From: Bacteroidales bacterium
Lineage (GTDB): Bacteria > Bacteroidota > Bacteroidia > Bacteroidales > UBA1715
Assembly (NCBI GenBank): GCA_017516865.1
Contig: JAFXAU010000012.1
Span: 1-64,000, forward strand
Reading direction: 5' to 3'
DNA length: 64,000 nt
A program made the translations under genes and the position numbers. The notes below the pieces were generated by a model, which had not been told where the DNA came from, searched no databases, and was given only the letters and a program-made list of their open reading frames with translations. Of this stretch, positions 50,994 to 58,841 are shown one piece after another. Position 1 is the first letter of the stretch. Each line of letters begins with the position of its first letter.

Positions 50994-52349
50994 CTATACT
51001 AAACCTTGAGCCATCATTGCGTCAGCAACTTTGATGAAACCTGCGATGTTAGCGCCGGCAACATAGTCGATGTAGCCATCAGCTTGTGTACCGTATTTTA
51101 CGCAGTTTTCGTGGATTGATTTCATAATGCCTTGCAATTTAGCGTCAACTTCTTCTGAAGTCCAAGAAAGACGTGCAGAGTTTTGGCACATTTCCAAACC
51201 TGAAGTTGCAACACCGCCGGCGTTAGATGCTTTACCAGGAGCGTAAAGAATCTTTGCAGCTTGGAATACAGCAACTGCTTCAGGAGTACTTGGCATGTTA
51301 GCACCTTCGGCAACACACATTGTACCGTTTGCAACCAATGCCTTAGCATCGCTTTCATCCAATTCGTTTTGAGTAGCACAAGGCATAGCAACGTCACATT
51401 TAACGTTTTTCCAAGGACGTTGATTTTCGAAGTATTTGCAGCCGTATTTTTCAGCATATTCTTTGATACGACCGCGTTTTACGTTCTTCAATTCGAAGAT
51501 GTAAGCCAATTTTTCAGCTGTGATACCGCTTTCGTCAACGATTGCACCGTTTGAGTCAGACATTGAAACAACTTTTGCACCTAATTGAGTACATTTTTGT
51601 ACAGCATATTGAGCAACGTTACCAGAACCAGAGATTGCAACAGTTTTACCTTGCAATGAAGTCCCCTTAGTTGCCAACATTGATTGTGCGAAGTAAGTTA
51701 CACCGTAACCAGTAGCTTCAGGACGGATTAATGAACCACCGAAAGAAAGACCTTTACCAGTCAAAACGCCAGTGAATTCATCACGAAGACGTTTGTATTG
51801 ACCGAACATATAGCCAACTTCACGACCGCCAACACCTATGTCACCAGCAGGAACGTCAGTGTCAGGACCGATGTATTTTTGAAGTTCTGTCATAAAGCTT
51901 TGGCAGAAACGCATAACTTCGTTGTCTGATTTACCTTTTGGATCGAAGTCAGAACCACCTTTACCACCACCCATAGGCAATGTAGTCAAGCTGTTTTTGA
52001 ATGTTTGTTCGAAAGCCAAGAATTTAAGAATACCCAAGTTTACTGTTGGATGGAAACGGATACCACCTTTGTAAGGACCGATTGCACTGTTCATTTGTAC
52101 ACGGAAACCACGGTTGATTTGCCATTCGCCTTTGTCGTCAACCCAAGGAACTCTGAAGATGAAAACTCTTTCTGGTTCAACCATTCTTTCCAAAACTTTA
52201 GCAGCTTTGTACTTTGGATTTTCATCCAAGAATGGAAGGATTGAGTGTACTACTTCGTGAACTGCTTGGTGGAATTCTGTCTCACCTGGATTCTTAGCGA
52301 TTACTTTCGCCATGAAATCGTTCAATTCTTTGTCGAAATTCTTTGCCAT
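50994..52349 (-). CDS. gdhA: NADP-specific glutamate dehydrogenase
   Basis: 451 residues, hexameric GDH of the 450-residue class. Signatures: GPYKGGIRFHPTVNLGILKF, LTTLPMGGGKGGSDFDPKGK (catalytic Lys region), DVPAGDIGVGGREVGYMFG and SGSGNVAQYAVQKCTQLGA for the dinucleotide fold. Reaction: 2-oxoglutarate plus ammonia plus NADPH to glutamate. Codons are strongly biased to preferred ones compared with neighbours, as expected for a highly expressed nitrogen-assimilation gene. Single gene with a strong promoter and terminator. Confidence 0.97.
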   Translation of the reverse strand: MAKNFDKELNDFMAKVIAKNPGETEFHQAVHEVVHSILPFLDENPKYKAAKVLERMVEPERVFIFRVPWVDDKGEWQINRGFRVQMNSAIGPYKGGIRFHPTVNLGILKFLAFEQTFKNSLTTLPMGGGKGGSDFDPKGKSDNEVMRFCQSFMTELQKYIGPDTDVPAGDIGVGGREVGYMFGQYKRLRDEFTGVLTGKGLSFGGSLIRPEATGYGVTYFAQSMLATKGTSLQGKTVAISGSGNVAQYAVQKCTQLGAKVVSMSDSNGAIVDESGITAEKLAYIFELKNVKRGRIKEYAEKYGCKYFENQRPWKNVKCDVAMPCATQNELDESDAKALVANGTMCVAEGANMPSTPEAVAVFQAAKILYAPGKASNAGGVATSGLEMCQNSARLSWTSEEVDAKLQGIMKSIHENCVKYGTQADGYIDYVAGANIAGFIKVADAMMAQGLV

Positions 52350-52393
52350 TTGTTTTAAATATTTAAGTAATAATTTTTATTCGTTTGACGTGG

Positions 52394-52423
52394 CAAATGT
52401 AGAAAGAAATTTGTAAAATCAAA
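52394..52423 (-). promoter_or_regulatory. Promoter of gdhA
   Basis: Minus strand: TTTG (52420-52423), 18-nt spacer, TACATTTG (52394-52401), 45 bp upstream of the ATG. Confidence 0.6.
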
Positions 52424-52570
52424 ACGTAAAATGTTGATTTTTAGAAAATTACGTGTATTTCGCAAAGACTGTACGTAAAATACGTATGACTGCATTATTG
52501 TTATAATTACGTTGTCGTTATGTTATGGCAAAATTGCGTGGAACTGAAGAATGTGTTTTGTCGAAATTTG

Positions 52571-52578
52571 TATATTTG
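52571..52578 (+). promoter_or_regulatory. -7 box TATATTTG for the LEA-like lipoprotein
   Basis: Perfect TAnnTTTG match 11 bp before the ATG at 52590. Confidence 0.45.
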
Positions 52579-52589
52579 TAAAAACAAAA

Positions 52590-53162
52590 ATGGCTATGCG
52601 AAAGATTCTATTGGGTTTTGCCGTGTGCATATTCTGTATATCGTGCAATTTTAATAATGCAAAAAATATAAAAGACTGCAAGTTTACGTTTAAATCAATT
52701 TCGGAATTGATGGTCGACAATGTATCCATGGACGGGAAACGTTCACTGAAAGACTTGTCACCAGCGGATTTTACGACAATTTCACGTGGCTTGATGAACG
52801 AAATGCCTATTTCTTTTACTGCCCACGTCAATATAGATAACCCGAATAATCAAAAGGCTGAATTGAGTGCGCTTGAATGGATTTTGCTTATAAAAGACGT
52901 GGAAGTTGCCAATGGTGTCCTTGACGAAAAAGTGAAAATTGCACCAAATGAGAGCGTCACGATTCCTATTGAAGTTGAGACAAATACGAGGATTTTGAAG
53001 AAATTTTCGCTTACGGAGGTGAAGAATATAATTTTTGCAATAAGCAGTTCAAAAGGTCTTCCCCCGAATTCTACATTGAAAGTGAAGCCTGCCATAGTTG
53101 TCGGGAAAAAGATGATAAAGGCTCCAACATACATTACAATTGATTTGGATTCTGTTAAATAA
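52590..53162 (+). CDS. LEA-type-2 / WHy-domain-like lipoprotein
   Basis: 190 residues. Signal peptide with lipobox CISC (MAMRKILLGFAVCIFCISC); a second ATG lies two codons further. The mature part resembles an LEA14/WHy beta-sandwich: ISFTAHVNIDNPNNQKAELS, ALEWILLIKDVEVANGVLDE and IAPNESVTIPIEVETN are the typical NPN, inner-strand and PxxSxTxxxP features. Function in bacteria is mostly unknown, with stress tolerance suggested. Confidence 0.7.
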   Translation: MAMRKILLGFAVCIFCISCNFNNAKNIKDCKFTFKSISELMVDNVSMDGKRSLKDLSPADFTTISRGLMNEMPISFTAHVNIDNPNNQKAELSALEWILLIKDVEVANGVLDEKVKIAPNESVTIPIEVETNTRILKKFSLTEVKNIIFAISSSKGLPPNSTLKVKPAIVVGKKMIKAPTYITIDLDSVK

Positions 53163-53212
53163 ACAAGACTCTTTCTAAATATGTGTAAAGTTTTTTTGTA
53201 AGAAATAGACAA

Positions 53213-54709
53213 TTGAAGAGTTTTCGTCGCATAGTATTTTTTGTCGTTTTTCTGTGTGTAACTATGTTTGTGAATGCACAGTCGTCTCATTTTGAGCGAA
53301 TTGAAATGCCTGACTCCGATGTTGAGTATTATAGTTGCATTCCATTTGATGAGTGTGTCTTGCTGAAACTTACCGACGATACAAAGCAAACTGGTAGAAA
53401 AAATACGGTCTTTACGTTTCAAAAATACGACACGGTCTTTCAATATAAATCATCGGCGGATGTAACGCTACAGACCAAACGTTCGGCATTTTTGGAGTAT
53501 ACAACGAAAGATGCTCATTATAGTTTGTCATATCAAATTTCGGGAACATACACAATTTCTGTCGTTTCGGTTAAAGACCTGTCTGTGCAATATTTACACG
53601 GGAAATTACCGAAATCTACCAGCGTGGTGTCTTTGCGTGCAATTGGCGGATATGTCTATCTGCTCGGCTATACGAAGGATTTGCCGTTTTTGCTGATTCA
53701 GAATGAAAAAACGCAGGTGACGCAATTGGGAAAAATTATTCCTCTCAATAAAAACCGCTTTTCCATAATGTCGTTTGAGGTAAACGACGAAACTGGCGAA
53801 GCATACTTGTTTACCAAAGATGTGCTGAAAAATGACAATCTTATAAAATTCTACATTTATAAAGATGGTGTGAAAACGTTTGAAACAATTGTAAAAACAA
53901 ACGATGAAGATAAATATATTGTGTCGGCTTCGGCATCGAGGCTGAGCGATGGAACGTGCATAATTTCAGGAACATACGGGAATATTTCGAAAAATACGCA
54001 TTCTTCGGTCGGCATTTTTATATTGAAGTTGGGGTCTAATGGTGAAAAAATTTCTATGCGATATATCAATTACCTTGATATTGAGAACTTTACCTCGTAT
54101 TTGTCGGCACGGAAGCAAGAACGAATAGAGAAGAAACAGGATAAGATGCAGGCTCAGAACAAGGAACTTGAGCTGGCATTTATGATGTATCCCCATAAAA
54201 TTATTGAACAAAATGGGGAATATGTGCTGGTCGGTGAAGCATATTATCCTACTTATCGTCAAGAATGTCAGTATATTACGACGACAAATGGACAGACAAT
54301 GCATTGCTATCAGGTTTTTGACGGATTTCAGTATACGCATTTTTTCTTGTTGGGATTTAACGAGCAAGGTGACTTGTTGTGGAGCAATTCCGAGCCGTTG
54401 TATATAAACGAGAAGCCATTTTCTGTGACGCATTTTCTGTCCGTAAATCAAAAAAATCCGAATGTTCAGTTAGTGTATTCGTCGTGGAATAAGATTTTTA
54501 TTTACGATTTCAATAACGGCGAAAAAATACGTACAGATGAAATCTCGTATGTTACTGACGAAGAGCGACTGCTTACGTCGGTCAGCAAAAATATTTATTG
54601 GTACGGAAACACGTTTTTGTCATACGGAAAACAGATGATAAAAAACAAAGATGACAAAATGAAACGAAAAGTCTTTTTTATAGAAAAAATAGAAATACCG
54701 ACAAAATAA
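53213..54709 (+). CDS. Uncharacterised secreted protein with TTG start
   Basis: 498 residues. The frame has no ATG or GTG before the signal peptide: the only initiator is TTG at 53213, giving MKSFRRIVFFVVFLCVTMFV then NAQ; an in-frame TAA lies at 53186-53188. The mature part has WD/beta-propeller-like periodicity (ASASRLSDGTCIISGTYGNI, NEQGDLLWSNSEPLYINEKP), but the fold is only a guess. It is followed by the gamma-carbonic-anhydrase-like gene with TAATG overlap, so the two are coupled. Confidence 0.7.
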   Translation: MKSFRRIVFFVVFLCVTMFVNAQSSHFERIEMPDSDVEYYSCIPFDECVLLKLTDDTKQTGRKNTVFTFQKYDTVFQYKSSADVTLQTKRSAFLEYTTKDAHYSLSYQISGTYTISVVSVKDLSVQYLHGKLPKSTSVVSLRAIGGYVYLLGYTKDLPFLLIQNEKTQVTQLGKIIPLNKNRFSIMSFEVNDETGEAYLFTKDVLKNDNLIKFYIYKDGVKTFETIVKTNDEDKYIVSASASRLSDGTCIISGTYGNISKNTHSSVGIFILKLGSNGEKISMRYINYLDIENFTSYLSARKQERIEKKQDKMQAQNKELELAFMMYPHKIIEQNGEYVLVGEAYYPTYRQECQYITTTNGQTMHCYQVFDGFQYTHFFLLGFNEQGDLLWSNSEPLYINEKPFSVTHFLSVNQKNPNVQLVYSSWNKIFIYDFNNGEKIRTDEISYVTDEERLLTSVSKNIYWYGNTFLSYGKQMIKNKDDKMKRKVFFIEKIEIPTK

Positions 54710-55224
54710 TGGCACTTATTAAATCTGTTCGTGGTTTTACGCCGATTATTGGCGAAAATTGTTTCTTGGCTGACAATGCCACGATAATTGGCGACGTGGT
54801 TATGGGCAAAGATTGTAGCATTTGGTTCAACACCGTGTTGCGCGGCGATGTAAATTCAATAAAAATCGGAAATCTTGTGAATATACAGGACGGTTCGGTG
54901 TTGCATACATTATATGAAAAGTCAACTATAGAAATTGGCGACAATGTGTCAGTTGGACATAATGTTACAATTCATGGGGCAAAAATTTGCAATAACGTCT
55001 TGATAGGCATGGGCTCTGTGATTCTCGACCATGCGGTTATAGGCGAAAATTCAATCATCGCAGCGGGTGCTGTGGTAACAAGTGGTACGGTTGTGGACCC
55101 AGGAAGTCTGTATGCTGGCGTTCCTGCAAAGAAAATCAAAGATGTTTCGCCAGAACAGACAAAAGAAATGATAGAAAAAATCTCGCGTAATTATAAAATG
55201 TATGCGAGTTGGTATACTGAATAG
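54709..55224 (+). CDS. Gamma-carbonic-anhydrase-family (left-handed beta-helix) protein
   Basis: 171 residues. Hexapeptide repeats typical of LbH proteins: ATIIGDVVMGKDCSIWFNTV, IKIGNLVNIQDGSVLHTLYE, IEIGDNVSVGHNVTIHGAKI, then a C-terminal helix (SPEQTKEMIEKISRNYKMYA). Metal-type His residues appear in VLHT, VGHNVTIHG, as in Cam/YrdA-like proteins. Whether it hydrates CO2 is unknown; many such proteins do not. Coupled to the upstream gene and 12 bp before ispG. Confidence 0.9.
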   Translation: MALIKSVRGFTPIIGENCFLADNATIIGDVVMGKDCSIWFNTVLRGDVNSIKIGNLVNIQDGSVLHTLYEKSTIEIGDNVSVGHNVTIHGAKICNNVLIGMGSVILDHAVIGENSIIAAGAVVTSGTVVDPGSLYAGVPAKKIKDVSPEQTKEMIEKISRNYKMYASWYTE

Positions 55225-55236
55225 AAAAATAGACTT

Positions 55237-56979
55237 ATGACTCGAATGATTCAATCTGCATATACGCGTTTGCAAATTCCCGAAATTACCATTGGATCGG
55301 TGAAAATCGGCGGCGAAAATCCTATTGCCTTGCAGTCAATGACAAACACCAACACAAACGACACCGAAGCAAGTGTTGAACAATGTATTCGTGTATTTGA
55401 AGCAGGCGGCGATTACGTTCGTCTGACGGCACAAGGCATAAAGGAAGCTGAAAATCTGAAAAATATCAAACAACAACTGGTTGCTCGTGGTTATACACAA
55501 CCGTTGGTTGCCGACATTCACTTTAATCCGCAGGCGGCGTTGGTCGCGGCAAAATATGTGGAAAAGGTTAGAATCAATCCGGGAAACTACGTCTATATTG
55601 GCTCTTTGCGAAAAACCGACTATACCGACGAGGAATATGCGGCAGAATTGGAGAAAATTCGCGAAAATATTTTGCCGTTGCTTGAGGTGTGCAAACAGTA
55701 CGGCACGGCAATCAGAATAGGGGTGAACCACGGTTCACTGTCGCAACGAATAGTTTCTCGTTACGGCGATACGCCGCAAGGCATGGTGGTGAGCATGATG
55801 GAGTTCCTTCATATTTGCAAAGACGCTGATTTTAAGAATGTTGCGTGTTCCATTAAGGCAAGTAATAGTCGCATAATGGTTCAGGCAACCCGTTTGCTTG
55901 CCCAACGAATGATAGAGGAAGATTGTCGTTTCCCTATACATTTGGGTGTTACCGAAGCAGGAGCAGGCGAGGACGGTCGTATAAAGTCCGCCGTGGGTAG
56001 CGGCTCGCTGTTGCTTGACGGCATAGGCGACACCATTCGCGTTTCGCTTACCGAAGCACCCGAAAGTGAAATTCCCGTGTGTAAACTCATTGTCGATTAT
56101 AGGAACGAGGTCTTTGCAACCCCGTTGCACTTCGAGCCGATAGAAGATGTTCGTAAGGCGATTGACGCGTATTCCCTGTACCAGACAACAGCAGTTTCTG
56201 GCATTGGAGGTGATTCCGTTCCAATGGTGTTTGGCTCCGAACATACAATGGCAGATTGGGTTTGGAAGGGAAATTTCATTCAAAAAGATGCCGTAAAAAT
56301 TCCCGTTGTTTCGTTGCAAGCATATAACAAATCGGAAAGGTGTGTGTTGCAGATTTCGGAAACGGAGCTTGACACGTTGAAAACGATGGAACTGGGAAGC
56401 AATACGATTATTTTGTTTGACTGCAACGACATTCACGTTACGTATCTCACTCGAAAACTCTATGCTATGCTTGCCAGAAGAAAAAATCCCGTCGTGTTGG
56501 CACGTTTGTATGACTATGCAGATTTTGCCACGTTGCAAATTCGTGCCGCTATGGACTTTGGCTCGTTGTTGCTCGACGGTTTCTTGAACGGTGTGATGAT
56601 TCAATCTTCGCATTTTTCAGAAAATCAATTAGTTGATTTGTCGTTTGCCATTTTGCAGGCCTCTCGTTCCCGTTTTGAAAAAACGGAATATATCTCGTGT
56701 CCTTCGTGCGGAAGAACGTTGTACGATATAGAAAAGGCGTTGGCTGAGGTGAAATCGAAAACTTCGCACCTCAAAGGGCTGAAAATAGCCGTGATGGGAT
56801 GCATTGTCAATGGACCCGGCGAAATGAGCGATGCCGACTATGGTTATATGGGTGCGGGAAAAGGCACAGTGAATTTGTATAAAAAACAAACACTTGTGTG
56901 TCGCAATATTCCTGAAACCGAAGCGGTACAGGCTCTGATTCAGTTGATAAAGGACAATGGCGATTGGCGAGAAAAATAG
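55237..56979 (+). CDS. ispG: 4-hydroxy-3-methylbut-2-enyl-diphosphate synthase
   Basis: 580 residues, the long IspG form with an inserted domain typical of Bacteroidota, Chlamydiae and plants. N-terminal TIM barrel: NPIALQSMTNTNTNDTEASV, VADIHFNPQAALVAAKYVEK and RIGVNHGSLSQRI. C-terminal [4Fe-4S] domain: SCPSCGRTLYDIEKAL and MGCIVNGPGEMSDADYGYMG. Penultimate step of the MEP isoprenoid pathway. Last gene of a plus-strand run. Confidence 0.96.
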   Translation: MTRMIQSAYTRLQIPEITIGSVKIGGENPIALQSMTNTNTNDTEASVEQCIRVFEAGGDYVRLTAQGIKEAENLKNIKQQLVARGYTQPLVADIHFNPQAALVAAKYVEKVRINPGNYVYIGSLRKTDYTDEEYAAELEKIRENILPLLEVCKQYGTAIRIGVNHGSLSQRIVSRYGDTPQGMVVSMMEFLHICKDADFKNVACSIKASNSRIMVQATRLLAQRMIEEDCRFPIHLGVTEAGAGEDGRIKSAVGSGSLLLDGIGDTIRVSLTEAPESEIPVCKLIVDYRNEVFATPLHFEPIEDVRKAIDAYSLYQTTAVSGIGGDSVPMVFGSEHTMADWVWKGNFIQKDAVKIPVVSLQAYNKSERCVLQISETELDTLKTMELGSNTIILFDCNDIHVTYLTRKLYAMLARRKNPVVLARLYDYADFATLQIRAAMDFGSLLLDGFLNGVMIQSSHFSENQLVDLSFAILQASRSRFEKTEYISCPSCGRTLYDIEKALAEVKSKTSHLKGLKIAVMGCIVNGPGEMSDADYGYMGAGKGTVNLYKKQTLVCRNIPETEAVQALIQLIKDNGDWREK

Positions 56980-57041
56980 AATTTTGTCTGGTTTTATGTA
57001 AGTTTGCTCTTTTATAAGGCAGAATACAACAAAAGAGTCTT

Positions 57042-58307
57042 TTAGAATGTATGCTTACCTTGATAATGCTGAATGACCAAATAATTTAGTCGCGCCATAT
57101 ATTTTGCTTGAAGCTGTGAAATGCTTGTCTGGGCGAAGTTTGTTTCCGTTACAAGCAAGGTTGTCGCGTCTATCAAGCCGACTTCAAATTGCTTTTGTGC
57201 CAATTCTACTGAAACCTCCAAAGCCTCCAACGAAGCCTCCAACGCCTTGTCTTCGGCTTGATAGGATTCTGCGTTCTTGCAGGCGGTTTCTATTTGTTTA
57301 TACAGATTTTTCCGTGCCGATTCAACGGATAAGGCATTGTATTCTGAATTGATTTTCGCCGTTTCTACGCTGGTTTTTGTCTGCCATTTGTTGAAAATCG
57401 GCACCGAAAGCGACAGACGGAGGGAATTGTTGCCTTGCAGTTCCGACTCGCTGTCGAAAAAGTTGATGTTTGCCCCCACGCCTGCCGAAAGCGAAAGGGA
57501 TGGGTAATACGAAGATTTTGCCATTTTCACCGACAGACTGTCAAGAGCCAATTGCTGTTCGGCATTGAGCATTTCGGGATACACTTTGCAGGCTTCGTTA
57601 AAAACGTCTATTGGCGATGGAACTTCAAAGTCAGAAACGGATTGTTCTTGTTCGGCAATGTCAAAATCAACTTCGGGACCAAGTTCCAAAAGTTGCTTCA
57701 ATGTCAGTAATTGTTGAGAATACTGATTTGTTGCCCGAATGAGCGAATATTGTTTGTTGGCGTATTGTGCGGCCATGTCGCTGTAATCTTTTTGCGAAAT
57801 GGAACCAACTTTGAATTTTGCTTCGGAAATCTTCATTTCTTTTTCGCTTGTTTCCAATAATTTTTCCGCAAGCGAAATATTGTCCTTGGCGTAAAGTGCT
57901 TGAATATAAGCTTCTATCACGGCAATTTCGATGTCGTATTTGGCTTGTTCCACTTGAATGGCTTGTCTTTCAAGTTCAATTTTTGATTTTTTTATGTTAT
58001 TTTCGGTGTTGAATCCATCGAACAAGTTGAGGCTTGCATTCACGCCAAAACTCGTGTTCGCTGGGTCGAGCAGCGACTGCGAAGCCGAACCATTTACCGA
58101 TGGCAATCGATTCATTTTGGCTTGTTTGAGTTGTAATTCCGAAGAACGCTGTTTCAAATACGACTGCGAAACGGAAATGTTGTTTTCTAATGCGTGGGAA
58201 ATGCAGCGTTCCATTGTCCAGCTTTCTTGTCCGAATACAGCGGCACAAATACACAAATGTATTAGGCAGAAAGATACAAATATTCGACACAATGTTCGCA
58301 TAGACAT
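57042..58307 (-). CDS. TolC-family outer-membrane efflux protein
   Basis: 421 residues. Signal peptide from MSMRTLCRIFVSFCLIHLCI to about FGQ; a second Met is two codons in. Two outer-membrane-efflux repeats with long coiled-coil helices: LLETSEKEMKISEAKFKVGS with SQKDYSDMAAQYANK, and ALEVSVELAQKQFEVGLIDA with TTLLVTETN. Normally works with an RND or ABC pump and a periplasmic adaptor; neither is in the window, so it is an orphan here. Convergent with ispG. Confidence 0.9.
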   Translation of the reverse strand: MSMRTLCRIFVSFCLIHLCICAAVFGQESWTMERCISHALENNISVSQSYLKQRSSELQLKQAKMNRLPSVNGSASQSLLDPANTSFGVNASLNLFDGFNTENNIKKSKIELERQAIQVEQAKYDIEIAVIEAYIQALYAKDNISLAEKLLETSEKEMKISEAKFKVGSISQKDYSDMAAQYANKQYSLIRATNQYSQQLLTLKQLLELGPEVDFDIAEQEQSVSDFEVPSPIDVFNEACKVYPEMLNAEQQLALDSLSVKMAKSSYYPSLSLSAGVGANINFFDSESELQGNNSLRLSLSVPIFNKWQTKTSVETAKINSEYNALSVESARKNLYKQIETACKNAESYQAEDKALEASLEALEVSVELAQKQFEVGLIDATTLLVTETNFAQTSISQLQAKYMARLNYLVIQHYQGKHTF

Positions 58308-58432
58308 TATATTTGTCACAAAAGTATGATTTTTGATTGGAAAACAATACAAATTATATACCAATCAAATGAAAAATTTTAAGGTTGTTGATGAAATTAT
58401 TGAACGTGGCTCCGACAAGTTGAGCAGTCATT

Positions 58433-58792
58433 TTATTTCACCTTTACCACAAACAGTTTTTCTTCGATTGCCGTGTCTTCCCACGGACGTTTATAAACAA
58501 AAGTGAGCGTGTCGTACCCTTTTGATTTTCCTTTGAATTGCCACTTCATTGTACCTGAGCCGCCGACAAATTGATTATTGTATTCGTATTCCACGTTTAC
58601 TGAGTCAAGATGTGTCACTTCGTTTTGATTTACCCAAAACCACGAATAACCAGTTCCTGCGGTATAATTTAGTTCAATCGTAACAGTGTCGTCAACCGAA
58701 ACTTTGTAGTCGGGACGTTTCTCGTCGTCACACGTAAATGCAGTTAGTCCAATCAGTGAAAAAATGTATAACAGACTTTTTTTAAGTTTCAT
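58433..58792 (-). CDS. Chagasin-like (I42) cysteine-protease-inhibitor lipoprotein
   Basis: 119 residues with lipobox AFTC (MKLKKSLLYIFSLIGLTAFT, then C). Three I42 loops in order: AGTGYSWFW (canonical NPTTGYxW), VGGSGTMKWQF (canonical GxGG) and KRPWED (canonical RPW). Chagasin-type proteins block papain-family proteases; a bacterial lipoprotein form might protect against host or self proteases. It lies between the TolC-family gene and GH31 on the same strand, about 50 bp from GH31. Function is inferred from the three loops. Confidence 0.75.
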   Translation of the reverse strand: MKLKKSLLYIFSLIGLTAFTCDDEKRPDYKVSVDDTVTIELNYTAGTGYSWFWVNQNEVTHLDSVNVEYEYNNQFVGGSGTMKWQFKGKSKGYDTLTFVYKRPWEDTAIEEKLFVVKVK

Positions 58793-58841
58793 ATCTCTAT
58801 TTGTGTAAAAGTCCTTGGTTTTGTTTCAGAGACTTTTCGAG

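Noticed and set aside
55735..56613. 292-codon minus-strand frame inside ispG
   Set aside because: Shadow of ispG; codon positions mirror the real gene and no domain is seen.
56980..57041. Terminator between convergent ispG and the TolC-family gene
   Set aside because: CTCTTTT and AAAAGAG could pair (7 bp), but the loop is long and the stem is AT-rich, so the evidence is too weak to list it.
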